Positions 8,943 through 16,517 of a stretch of DNA of 64,000 nucleotides are shown piece by piece (within the stretch, counting starts at the first letter, position 1; each line of letters starts with the position of its first letter). The position numbers and the translations under genes are program-made. The DNA is taken from NCBI RefSeq assembly GCF_019803445.1, contig NZ_CP081844.1:1190501-1254500 (forward strand), read 5' to 3'. Below the pieces are notes generated by a model. That model was not told the DNA's origin. It saw nothing but the letters and a program-made list of their open reading frames with translations, and ran no database searches. Source of the DNA: Caenibius sp. WL. Its GTDB lineage: Bacteria > Pseudomonadota > Alphaproteobacteria > Sphingomonadales > Sphingomonadaceae.

Positions 8943-9701
8943 ATGCGGGGATTGGCAGGCAAGGCCGGGGTGATTGCCGGTGGTGGGCGCGGGATCGGCG
9001 CGGCCACGGCGCTTCGGCTGGCCGAAGAAGGCGCTGCTGTCGTGATCGGCGATCTCGAAGAAGAATGGGCCCAGGCCACCGCCGCGCGCATTGTCGAAGC
9101 GGGCGGCAAGGCGATCGGTATGGGGCTCGATATCTGCGAGCCGGACTCGGTGGCGGCGCTCGTCCAGACCTGCATCGGCACCTATGGCGCATTGAACTAT
9201 TTCCACGCCAACGCTGCCGGGGCCACGCAGGGCGATGTCGATGCGCTGACGATTAGCCTCGAAACGTTCGACCGTTCGATCGCGCTCAATCTGCGTTCCT
9301 ATCTCATCTGCACGCAACAGGCCCTGCCCGCGATGCTCGAACAGGGCGGCGGCGCGATGCTCTACACCAGTTCGGGCGCGGCCTATGGCGGCGCACCGTG
9401 GCAGGTCGCCTATCCCACGGCCAAGAACGGCATCCATGCGATGATGCGCCATGTCGCGGCGCGTTATGGCAAGGAAGGCATCCGTGCCAATGTCGTCTGC
9501 CCCGGCCTGGTGCTGACCGAAGCGGCGCTGGAGCATCTGACCGACGAATATCGCGAAGCGGGCCTCAGGCGCGCGGCACTGCCCCGCCTGGGCAAGCCGG
9601 AAGATCTGGCCGCGATGGCCGCATTCCTGATGTCGGACGATGCGGAATGGATCACCGGGCAGGTGATCAGTGTCAACGGCGGAATGGCCATGCGGGACTG
9701 A
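8943..9701 (+). CDS. Short-chain dehydrogenase/reductase
   Basis: A 252-residue classical SDR. An ATG at 8937 is also in frame, but the GGGAG at 8931-8935 is spaced better for ATG 8943. The cofactor loop GGGRGIG is near the N-terminus; an ANAAG segment follows, then the catalytic Ser in TSSGAAYG and YPTAK with Tyr and Lys intact. The protein should use NAD(P) to oxidise or reduce a hydroxyl/keto group. It is preceded by tandem palindromes suggesting TetR control and followed 178 bases later by an amidase. It is likely part of the same degradation pathway; the substrate cannot be read from sequence. Confidence 0.88.
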   Translation: MRGLAGKAGVIAGGGRGIGAATALRLAEEGAAVVIGDLEEEWAQATAARIVEAGGKAIGMGLDICEPDSVAALVQTCIGTYGALNYFHANAAGATQGDVDALTISLETFDRSIALNLRSYLICTQQALPAMLEQGGGAMLYTSSGAAYGGAPWQVAYPTAKNGIHAMMRHVAARYGKEGIRANVVCPGLVLTEAALEHLTDEYREAGLRRAALPRLGKPEDLAAMAAFLMSDDAEWITGQVISVNGGMAMRD

Positions 9702-9878
9702 TCGGTAGCGCGATGGTGCATATTGTCCGCAGTGCGCCGGTCATCGGACTGACAGCCGTCTATGAGCGTCACCGGGCATCCGGTATCGAATTGAGCACCT
9801 GGTTCGAAGGGTAAAACTGGCGCTATCCGGTGCCCGTTGCGGGCAGGGATGGCGCGATAAAACGGGAAGGAATGCGTC

Positions 9879-11396
9879 ATGGACACTACACGTCGAGAAA
9901 TGCTTGCCGGGGCGGCGGCGATTGCGGCCACGGCGGCGGTATCGGTTCCGGCCGGTGCGGCATCGCGCGCATCGGGCCATGTGCTCGACGATCATGACGC
10001 GATGGGGCTGGCCGAACTGGTGAAGACCAGGCAGGTGTCCGCCTCGGAACTGCTCGAAGCGGCTATCGCGCGGGCGGAAAAGCACAACCCGAAACTGAAT
10101 TTCATAGCGCACAAGCTCTATGAACGCGCCCGCGCCACGGTGGCCAAGGGCGTGCCTGAAGGGCCGTTCCAGGGCGTTCCCTGGCTGATCAAGGATCTCA
10201 ACACCCATATTGCCGGGGAACTGACCGAACAGGGCAGCCGTCTGTTCAAAGGCAACCGGGCGACTGTCACTTCGGAACTGGTCAAGCGGTACGAACGGGC
10301 GGGCCTGGTGATTTTCGGCAAGACGACATCGCCCGAATTCGGCCTGACCGCGACCACGGAAAGCCTGTTGATGGGGGCAACGCGCAATCCGTGGAATCCG
10401 GAACGAATCGCCGGCGGATCGAGCGGCGGCGCGGCGGTGGCGGTCGCCTCGGGCGTGCTGCCTGCGGCGCATGCCACCGATGGCGGCGGCTCCATCCGCA
10501 TTCCGGCGTCGTGCTGCGGCCTGTTCGGGCTCAAGCCCAGCCGGGGCCGGGTGCCCATGGGGCCGCCCTACACCGAAGGCTGGGGCGGGATGTCGGCGCA
10601 TCATGCTGTCACCCGCAGCGTGCGCGACAGTGCCGCGCTGCTCGACGCCACGCACGGCCTGGAGCCGGGCGCGCGCTATACCGCGCCGACGCCGGAACGC
10701 CCGTTTCTGGAGGAAGTGGGGCGTGATCCGGGCCGTCTGCGGATCGCTTTGAACGTCACACCGGCGCTCGGTACGCCTGTCGATCCCGATGTGGTGGCGG
10801 CCGTCCGCAATGCGGCGGCGCTGTGCGAAAAGCTTGGCCATACGGTCGAGGAAGCAGCGCCCAAGCTGGACATGGACGCGATCGGCAAGGCGTCCTTTGC
10901 AATTATCGGTTCCTCCATCGTGGCCACGGTGAACGCGCGGTGCGCGGCGCTGGGGATCAAGCCCGGCCTTGATGTGCTCGAAGCGGCCACGCTGATGTAT
11001 TACCAGATGGGGCAGAAAACCGCTGGCGCCGACTATGTGCAGGGGACCAACGATCTGATGGTGGCCGCCACTGCGGTTTCGGAATTCATGAACGATTACG
11101 ATATCCTGCTGTCGCCCACCGTGGCCAGCCCGCCGCTGCCGCTTGGCGTGATCAACCTGTCCAACCCGGATATCGAAGCGTACATCAAGGCGATCAGCGC
11201 TTTCGTGCCGTTTAGCGGGTTGCAGAACCAGACCGGCCAGCCGAGCATGTCCGTACCGCTCGGCATGTCGCAATCGGGCTTGCCGATCGGGGTGATGTTC
11301 TCTGCCCGCTATGGCGCGGAAGCGACGCTTTTCCGCCTCGCCGGGCAGCTCGAAAAGGCGGCTCCGTGGCGGGATCGCAGGCCGCGCATGGCGTGA
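9879..11396 (+). CDS. Amidase-signature hydrolase with putative Tat/secretory leader
   Basis: A 505-residue amidase-signature enzyme. The Ser-cisSer-Lys triad is visible: Lys105 (LIKDLN), Ser182 in GGSSGG and Ser205 in DGGGSIRIP. The first 30 residues (TTRREMLAG followed by an alanine-rich hydrophobic stretch) resemble a twin-arginine or Sec signal, so the enzyme may be periplasmic. Family members cleave carboxamides, including aryl and amino-acid amides. With the D-aminoacylase homologue at 4189 this is the second amide-bond hydrolase in the region, suggesting the pathway substrate or an intermediate carries an amide. The 178 bases upstream hold no recognisable gene. Confidence 0.9.
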   Translation: MDTTRREMLAGAAAIAATAAVSVPAGAASRASGHVLDDHDAMGLAELVKTRQVSASELLEAAIARAEKHNPKLNFIAHKLYERARATVAKGVPEGPFQGVPWLIKDLNTHIAGELTEQGSRLFKGNRATVTSELVKRYERAGLVIFGKTTSPEFGLTATTESLLMGATRNPWNPERIAGGSSGGAAVAVASGVLPAAHATDGGGSIRIPASCCGLFGLKPSRGRVPMGPPYTEGWGGMSAHHAVTRSVRDSAALLDATHGLEPGARYTAPTPERPFLEEVGRDPGRLRIALNVTPALGTPVDPDVVAAVRNAAALCEKLGHTVEEAAPKLDMDAIGKASFAIIGSSIVATVNARCAALGIKPGLDVLEAATLMYYQMGQKTAGADYVQGTNDLMVAATAVSEFMNDYDILLSPTVASPPLPLGVINLSNPDIEAYIKAISAFVPFSGLQNQTGQPSMSVPLGMSQSGLPIGVMFSARYGAEATLFRLAGQLEKAAPWRDRRPRMA

Positions 11397-11486
11397 GGTT
11401 TATTCCGGGCCTTGCCGTCGTCCGATTTGTAAGCCATCCCTCACATCGATCACAGAATCACACCGATAAGAAAGAGGAGATGGGGG

Positions 11487-11909
11487 ATGATCAAAGGCCC
11501 GGATGCACTGTGCCGGAGCTATGACGAAGCGATGGCGGCCAAGGATGGCCGCGCTTTGGCTTCGCACTACGTGTTTCCGTACTATTCGTTCACGATGGGG
11601 CAGGTTCACAGCTTTACAGATCGCGAGGAGGCTGATGCCGCCTGCGCCGATCAGGTTGAACGGTTCGAAAAAGCCGGGGTCGGTTCGGATATCCGCATCA
11701 CCAATTACAAGGTCGTGCCGGTGTCGGACGGCGCGGCGCTGTGCCATATCACCTGGGAAGTGTTCCCGAGCAACGGCGCGCCCGGCTGGAAGTGGACCAA
11801 CGTTTACGGCTATCGCCGCCGGGGTGACGAAGAAGGGTTCGAATTCAATATTTCGGACAACGAAATCGGTGAACTGCTGGCGCGCTTCCCGGATTTCTAC
11901 AGCCTTTGA
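11487..11909 (+). CDS. NTF2-like (SnoaL-type) small protein
   Basis: A 140-residue protein beginning IKGPDALCRSYDEAMAAKDGRALASHY, the opening helix pair typical of the NTF2-like cone fold, followed by alternating strands that end DFYSL. Ribosome site AGAGGAG precedes ATG. Members include ketosteroid isomerase-like enzymes, dehydratases and small subunits of ring-hydroxylating dioxygenases; no catalytic residues can be named here. It is the last gene of the forward run from 4189 and faces regulator B. A role as a small isomerase or accessory in the same pathway is inference. Confidence 0.65.
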   Translation: MIKGPDALCRSYDEAMAAKDGRALASHYVFPYYSFTMGQVHSFTDREEADAACADQVERFEKAGVGSDIRITNYKVVPVSDGAALCHITWEVFPSNGAPGWKWTNVYGYRRRGDEEGFEFNISDNEIGELLARFPDFYSL

Positions 11910-11914
11910 ACGCA

Positions 11915-11932
11915 GCCCGGCAGTAGCCGGGC
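11915..11932. terminator. Short hairpin between convergent genes
   Basis: Stem GCCCGGC / GCCGGGC with loop AGTA in the 38-base gap between the NTF2-like gene and regulator B. It has no T-run; it may serve both strands. Confidence 0.4.
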
Positions 11933-11947
11933 CCGCAAGGACAACGA

Positions 11948-12727
11948 TCAGGTCGGCCTACCGCCGGCCTGTCTCGTTTCCGGCTCTTGCGGCGCGCGCC
12001 ATTCGCGGGTGATCGCCTCCAGATCAAGCGGGCGCACCAGCATCAGGATCGCGCTCCAGTCATAGGCTTCCATATGGGCGGCCTGATCCTGTTCGCAGAT
12101 CAGCTGGATGTCGTCGCGCAGTGCTTCGAACAGGGCCTGCACCCGCGCCCGCCCGGCATCGCTCAGCCGCACCATGTCGGAAACGTAGCGCGATTCCGGC
12201 GCGCCGAAATCCATCGAGATGAAGAAGCGTTTGACGGTCTTCTCGAACGCCACGGACAAGGGGCCGCCGCGCCGCCAGCGCACCGCCTTGCGGGTGCGGG
12301 CGCGCAGCCGCCCATGCGGTGCGATATCGACGAGATCCATCCGGTGCAGGCGGGCGAGGCAGGTGTCGAGCGGTTCGCCGCTCAGGCCGAATTGTTGCTC
12401 CAGGTCCTGCCGCTGCGCGCCGTGGAGGATCGCAAAGAAGGCCAGTGCCAGCACGCGGTCGGCGGCGAGCACGCGTTCCTGCGCCAGCGTGAACATGGCC
12501 TGTTCCGGCCCGCGTGAGCGGCCAACCAGATCGCGCATTTCCAGCCCGGCCAGCGCGCATATCTGATCGAGCCGCGCAAGGCTGAGCCCTTCGCCGCGCA
12601 ACCAGCGCCAGACCGTCGGCTCGGCCACTTCCAGTTGCCGGGCCAATGTGCCGATCCTGACCCCCTGCCGTTTCAATTCTCCGCGCAGTTCCGCAAGGAT
12701 CGCGGCCACACCGGGGCGCTCGCTCAT
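11948..12727 (-). CDS. Helix-turn-helix regulator B, paralogue of the one at 3241
   Basis: A 259-residue protein from ATG at 12727; a TTG two codons upstream is also in frame. The HTH is at about 24-46 (LARQLEVAEPTVWRWLRG), followed by a long C-terminal region shared with regulator A: TLAQE, V-x-WRRGG, MDFG-x-P and VRPLD. I know no named family for this C-terminal part. It is transcribed away from the Rieske oxygenase at 12874, and a perfect 10-bp-arm palindrome lies 12 bases upstream of its start. By analogy with regulator A it probably controls the adjacent divergent genes and itself. Activator or repressor cannot be decided. Confidence 0.75.
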   Translation of the reverse strand: MSERPGVAAILAELRGELKRQGVRIGTLARQLEVAEPTVWRWLRGEGLSLARLDQICALAGLEMRDLVGRSRGPEQAMFTLAQERVLAADRVLALAFFAILHGAQRQDLEQQFGLSGEPLDTCLARLHRMDLVDIAPHGRLRARTRKAVRWRRGGPLSVAFEKTVKRFFISMDFGAPESRYVSDMVRLSDAGRARVQALFEALRDDIQLICEQDQAAHMEAYDWSAILMLVRPLDLEAITREWRAPQEPETRQAGGRPT

Positions 12728-12738
12728 CGTCAAATTTC

Positions 12739-12765
12739 CAAATCTATCTATATTCGATAGATTTG
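12739..12765. promoter_or_regulatory. Strong palindromic operator upstream of regulator B and Rieske oxygenase
   Basis: Perfect 10-base arms CAAATCTATC and GATAGATTTG flank a 7-base centre (TATATTC). The element is notably AT-rich against the surrounding DNA and lies in the divergent promoter region. It is a likely binding site of regulator B; the pairing is inferred from position. Confidence 0.65.
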
Positions 12766-12873
12766 TATCATAAAACGATCGTCAATCCAGAAGGGCGATT
12801 GATCCACCCCACTGCGGCGAACAAGAAGGCAAGCCAGACGGGCAGCAGGGCCCGCAAGTCGGGAGTGGAAACG

Positions 12874-13944
12874 ATGGCAAGAACAGCCGAATACGGCCTT
12901 GGCGAATTCACCTTTCCGCGCGGGTGGTTCATGATTGCGCGCTCCGCCGATCTGGGCAATGTGCCGATGGCGTTGCGCATGTTCGGTCGCGATCTGGCGC
13001 TCTATCGCGGGGAAAGCGGCGCACCCCACCTGCTCGATGCTTATTGTCCGCACATGAAAGCGCATCTCGCGGCGGAGCAGACTTCCACCGAGGGCGCACA
13101 TCGGATCGAAGGAGAATCGATCCGATGCCCCTATCACTGGTGGCGTTTCGGCCCGGATGGCCGATGCAACCATGTTCCCTATTTCGATGGTGCGATTCCA
13201 CCCGCGGCCAAGATCCGCGCCTATCCCACACAGGAACGGTTCGGCTGTATCTTCGCCTGGCATGACCCGGAAGAGCAGGCGCCCGATTTCGATCTGCCCG
13301 AGATCGGCGAATGGGATGATCCTGCGTGGATGCGCTGCGACTGGGACGATCTCGGCACGCTGGCGGTCCATCCGCAGGAAATTACCGACAATCTGGTCGA
13401 TGCGCGGCATTTCGGGCCGATCCATGGCCAGCGGATCGCCTATTTCGAATCCGTGTTCGACGGGGTGATCGGACGGCAATATTCGGGCGGTGGGCACGAA
13501 ACCATGGTTGCCACCGACGAAGGCGTGATGGACGTGGACGCGTTCTATCAGGGGCCCGGCTTGCTGGTGGCGCGCTATGCCGGTGATACCGATGCAGTGC
13601 AGCTTGTCTTCCACACGCCCAAGGAGGACGGGGTGACGCAAGTGTGGCACGGATTGTTGACGAGGGCCCACGCCTCGCCGCCCAGCGTGGAAGATATCGC
13701 CATAAACCAGCAATATCATGACGTCGGGCTTGCGGCATTCTCGCAGGATTTCGCAATCTGGCAGTCGAAAGCGCCCGCCGTGCAGATTATGCGTATGCCG
13801 GGGGATGGCCCTTTCCATCGTTGCCGTGCATGGTATCGCCAGTTCTACAACCCACGTGCGCGGGCGAGTGAGTTCCAGGCACGCGCAGACGGGGCGCACG
13901 ATACGCAAGGGATCAGCATGCGGGCCCCGCTGGCGGCCGAATGA
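12874..13944 (+). CDS. Rieske non-haem iron oxygenase, KshA-like oxygenase component
   Basis: ATG 12874 is eight bases behind GGGAG; upstream in-frame codons cover the operator and are probably not translated. The 356-residue protein has Rieske [2Fe-2S] ligands Cys58-Pro-His60 and Cys85-Pro-Tyr-His88. The mononuclear iron motif is around 173-184 (NLVDARHFGPIH with His179 and His184). The layout after the cluster (W-x-FGPDGRC, IPP, a conserved WHDPE) resembles 3-ketosteroid 9-alpha-hydroxylase oxygenase and related alicyclic hydroxylases. It should hydroxylate a polycyclic or alicyclic substrate with electrons from a separate reductase, which is not encoded here. It precedes an SDR by 31 bases, likely co-transcribed. 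Confidence 0.88.
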   Translation: MARTAEYGLGEFTFPRGWFMIARSADLGNVPMALRMFGRDLALYRGESGAPHLLDAYCPHMKAHLAAEQTSTEGAHRIEGESIRCPYHWWRFGPDGRCNHVPYFDGAIPPAAKIRAYPTQERFGCIFAWHDPEEQAPDFDLPEIGEWDDPAWMRCDWDDLGTLAVHPQEITDNLVDARHFGPIHGQRIAYFESVFDGVIGRQYSGGGHETMVATDEGVMDVDAFYQGPGLLVARYAGDTDAVQLVFHTPKEDGVTQVWHGLLTRAHASPPSVEDIAINQQYHDVGLAAFSQDFAIWQSKAPAVQIMRMPGDGPFHRCRAWYRQFYNPRARASEFQARADGAHDTQGISMRAPLAAE

Positions 13945-13975
13945 TTTTGTACCGACAATTTTTTGGAGGATGTGA

Positions 13976-14746
13976 ATGAGCAAGGATTTCCCTGAAGGCG
14001 CCGTGATGGTTTTCGGCGGCAGCGGCGGCATCGGGAAAGGCGTGGCGATGGAGTTCGCCAAGGCCGGAACGAATGTCGCGATCTGTTATCGCAGCAAGAA
14101 GGAAGTCGCCGAAGCCACCGCCGAGGCGATCCGTGCGCTGGGCGTGAAAGCGTCAATCCATCAGATGGATGTGCGCAACCGCGCCGAAGTGGTCGCCGGG
14201 ATCGATGCCGCGATCGCCGAACATGGCCGGATTCACTCGATCGTCTGGGGTGCGGGGCCGATCGTGGCGCAGGTGCCGCTGGCCGACTGGACGGAAGACC
14301 AGTTCCGCCAGTCGATGGAAATCGAAGCGTTCGGTTTCTACAACGCCGTGCACACCGCGATTCCGCATTTCCGCGCCAAGGGCGGCGGTTCGTTCGTTCA
14401 CCTCGGTTCGGCCGGGCATGACTGGTGGCCGCATCTCGATGGCCTGTCGGTCGCGCCCAAGGCCTGCAACGAAGCGCTGATCAAGGGTATCGCCAAGGAA
14501 GAAGGCGTGAACGAAATCCGCGCCAATTCGATTCTCGTCGGCGTGATCGACGCGGGCCAGTTCAAAGTCGGCCAGGAAGAAGGCTACTTCGACGAAGCGT
14601 GGGAAACCGCGGTCAAGGCCATGCTGCCGATCAAGCGCTGGGGCCTCGCGGAAGATATCGGCCAGGCGGCCGTGTTCTTCGCTTCGAACAAGGCGAACTA
14701 TGTCACCGGCCAGACCATTTCGGTCGCGGGCGGTTTTGGCGTCTGA
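13976..14746 (+). CDS. SDR-family protein with the catalytic tyrosine replaced by serine
   Basis: A 256-residue SDR with an intact cofactor loop (GGSGGIG, about 14-20), a WGAG segment at the NNAG position and Ser145 at the catalytic-serine position. Thirteen residues later, where YxxxK is expected, the sequence reads SVAPK: Ser158 stands in for tyrosine and Lys162 remains. The C-terminus VTGQTISVAGGFGV is normal for the family. It follows the Rieske oxygenase by 31 bases with ribosome site TTTGGAGG, and a strong hairpin follows it. It may be an SDR using another acid, or a binding or isomerase-like derivative. The reading frame is intact, so it is not a pseudogene. Confidence 0.85.
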   Translation: MSKDFPEGAVMVFGGSGGIGKGVAMEFAKAGTNVAICYRSKKEVAEATAEAIRALGVKASIHQMDVRNRAEVVAGIDAAIAEHGRIHSIVWGAGPIVAQVPLADWTEDQFRQSMEIEAFGFYNAVHTAIPHFRAKGGGSFVHLGSAGHDWWPHLDGLSVAPKACNEALIKGIAKEEGVNEIRANSILVGVIDAGQFKVGQEEGYFDEAWETAVKAMLPIKRWGLAEDIGQAAVFFASNKANYVTGQTISVAGGFGV

Positions 14747-14755
14747 TGCGCCATC

Positions 14756-14777
14756 GGTGGCCGCATCGGCGGCCACC
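14756..14777 (+). terminator. Hairpin just after the Rieske-SDR operon
   Basis: Stem GGTGGCCG / CGGCCACC with loop CATCGG, ten bases beyond the stop codon. No T-run follows, so it may act with the hairpin at 14819. Confidence 0.45.
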
Positions 14778-14818
14778 GTCTGCCAGTTCACCGACCGCCT
14801 TTTCAGAGCGGTTTGACG

Positions 14819-14847
14819 CGGGGCGGGGCCATGAAGGCCTCGCCCCG
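14819..14847 (+). terminator. GC-rich terminator-like hairpin
   Basis: A 12-bp stem (one G-U pair) of CGGGGCGGGGCC against GGCCTCGCCCCG, loop ATGAA, followed by TCCGTTTGT. Probable end of the catabolic transcript. Confidence 0.5.
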
Positions 14848-14902
14848 TCCGTTTGTCGCACCATCGTCACATCCTGACCCTAAGGCGCCCGCATGCCGGG
14901 CA

Positions 14903-14930
14903 CCGGACAGCCTTGAGCAAGGTTGTCCGG
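14903..14930. other. Tight inverted repeat upstream of the PilZ-like gene
   Basis: Arms CCGGACAGCCTTG and CAAGGTTGTCCGG, two bases apart with one G-T mismatch. It lies 50 bases before ATG 14980. It could be an operator or a 5' leader hairpin; nothing in the sequence decides. Confidence 0.4.
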
Positions 14931-14979
14931 CTAGAAATGGGCTGCGCATTTTCGCGCAAGGAATGGAAGTGAGTTGGGA

Positions 14980-15231
14980 ATGAATGTGCCGGGCACTTAT
15001 GTCGATGCGGGCCGCTCGTATCACGATGTGCGCGTGGTCAATCTGACCTGTGCGGATTGCCTCGTCGCGGGAGAAAGTCCGGATCTGCCCGCTGGCAGCG
15101 AATTGCGCATATTCATTGGCGCCATCGGCCCGATCGATGCCCGGGCGGATGAGCGCTGCGGCGATTGCTATCGCATCCGTTTCGTCCATCCCATCGAACA
15201 GCGGATCGTCGAACACTTCGCCGCCGCCTGA
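14980..15231 (+). CDS. Small PilZ-like protein lacking the arginine motif
   Basis: An 83-residue protein from ATG 14980. Its order of segments (VRVVNLT, LPAGSELRIFI, GPIDAR, YRIRFVHPI) matches the beta-barrel of PilZ domains, which bind cyclic di-GMP. The N-terminal RxxxR and the D/NxSxxG ligand motif are missing or degenerate (NLTCADC), so nucleotide binding is doubtful. There are four cysteines in two pairs, C-A-D-C and C-G-D-C, which is unusual and could hold a metal. It stands alone between a hairpin and a flavoprotein gene. A PilZ-derived fold is my best reading, but a small unknown protein is possible. Confidence 0.5.
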   Translation: MNVPGTYVDAGRSYHDVRVVNLTCADCLVAGESPDLPAGSELRIFIGAIGPIDARADERCGDCYRIRFVHPIEQRIVEHFAAA

Positions 15232-15253
15232 GATTTCTCTCACTTTGTGAGCA

Positions 15254-15274
15254 GCAATCGCACTTGCCGATTGC
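15254..15274 (+). terminator. Hairpin after the PilZ-like gene
   Basis: Stem GCAATCG / CGATTGC with a 7-base loop, followed by CTATTGCC. It is a weak intrinsic terminator candidate. Confidence 0.35.
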
Positions 15275-15313
15275 CTATTGCCGCGCTTTCGCGGATAGGC
15301 GCGCGCGCAGGAC

Positions 15314-16489
15314 ATGAGCGAAAATCCCGATGCGATAATTCTCGGCGCTGGCGCGGCGGGACTGATGTGCGCGGCCCAGGCGGGCCAGCGCGGGCGCCGT
15401 GTCGCGGTGATCGAAGCGGCGGACGAGCCGGGCAGGAAAATCCTCATTTCCGGCGGTGGGCGGTGCAATTTCACCAATCTTCACACGGCGCCGGATCGGT
15501 ATCTCTCCGCCAATCCGCATTTCGCCAAGTCCGCGCTCAGCCGCTATACGCCGGCCGATTTCCTTGCGCTGGTCGAGGCTTACGGCATCGCCTGGCACGA
15601 AAAGACGCTGGGCCAGCTGTTCTGCGATGGCTCCGCGCGGCAGATCGTCGCCATGCTGGGCGATGAAGTGGCGAAAGGCGGCGGCACTGTCCATTGTGGT
15701 CATACCATCACCGATGTGGCGCATGCCGATGGGTTGTTCACCGTCACCACCGATCAGGGCCGGTTCCGTGCACCCGCACTGGTGATCGCAACCGGCGGCC
15801 CGTCGATCCCGAAAATGGGGGCGAGTGGGTTTGCCTACGATCTTGCCCGGCAATTCGGGCTGAAAGTGGTGGAACCGCGCCCCGCGCTGGTGCCTTTGAC
15901 GCTGAGCGGGGAGGAGGCGCTGTTCCGCGATCTTTCCGGTGTCGCCACCGATGTGATCACCCGCGCGGGCAAGGCTTCGTTCCGCGAAGCGGCGCTGTTT
16001 ACGCATCGTGGCCTGTCCGGCCCGGCGATTCTGCAAGTCTCCTCCTATTGGCGCAAGGGCGATCCGATCGGGATCGATTTCCTGCCGGGGCGGGGCACCG
16101 GCTGGCTGCTGGGGGCCAAGCAGGACAAGCCCCGGGCGACGCTGCTGGGGCTGCTCAAGGATGCGCTGCCGGATCGGTTGGCCGCTGTTTTGGCGGAGCG
16201 GCTGGCGCTTGGCGGTATGCTGGCCGGGCTCAGCGATGCGGCGCTGCGCGATGCCGAAAATCGCCTGGCCGACTGGCGCTTCGTTCCCAATGGCAGCGAA
16301 GGCTTCGCCAAGGCGGAAGTGACCATCGGCGGCGTCAGCACGGCGGAATTGTCCTCCAAAACGATGGAGGCCAAGCGCGTGCCCGGTCTTTATGTTATCG
16401 GTGAAGCGGTCGATGTGACCGGTTGGCTCGGCGGATACAATTTCCAATGGGCCTGGGCCAGCGGCTGGGCGGCCGCGCAAGCCCTCTGA
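15314..16489 (+). CDS. NAD(P)/FAD-dependent oxidoreductase, HI0933/YhiN family
   Basis: A 391-residue flavoprotein starting SENPDAIILGAGAAGLMCA, the FAD-binding GxGxxG motif, then PGRKILISGGGRCNFTN, a block diagnostic of the HI0933 (aminoacetone oxidase-like) family. The C-terminal GEAVDVTGWLGGYNFQWAWASG closes the FAD site. Members are widespread soluble flavoproteins of undetermined physiological role. The gene ends 28 bases before the DEAD-box helicase in the same direction. Family call is firm, function is not. Confidence 0.9.
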   Translation: MSENPDAIILGAGAAGLMCAAQAGQRGRRVAVIEAADEPGRKILISGGGRCNFTNLHTAPDRYLSANPHFAKSALSRYTPADFLALVEAYGIAWHEKTLGQLFCDGSARQIVAMLGDEVAKGGGTVHCGHTITDVAHADGLFTVTTDQGRFRAPALVIATGGPSIPKMGASGFAYDLARQFGLKVVEPRPALVPLTLSGEEALFRDLSGVATDVITRAGKASFREAALFTHRGLSGPAILQVSSYWRKGDPIGIDFLPGRGTGWLLGAKQDKPRATLLGLLKDALPDRLAAVLAERLALGGMLAGLSDAALRDAENRLADWRFVPNGSEGFAKAEVTIGGVSTAELSSKTMEAKRVPGLYVIGEAVDVTGWLGGYNFQWAWASGWAAAQAL

Positions 16490-16517
16490 TTTTTCTCTCC
16501 CCTGTCCGGTATTTCCC

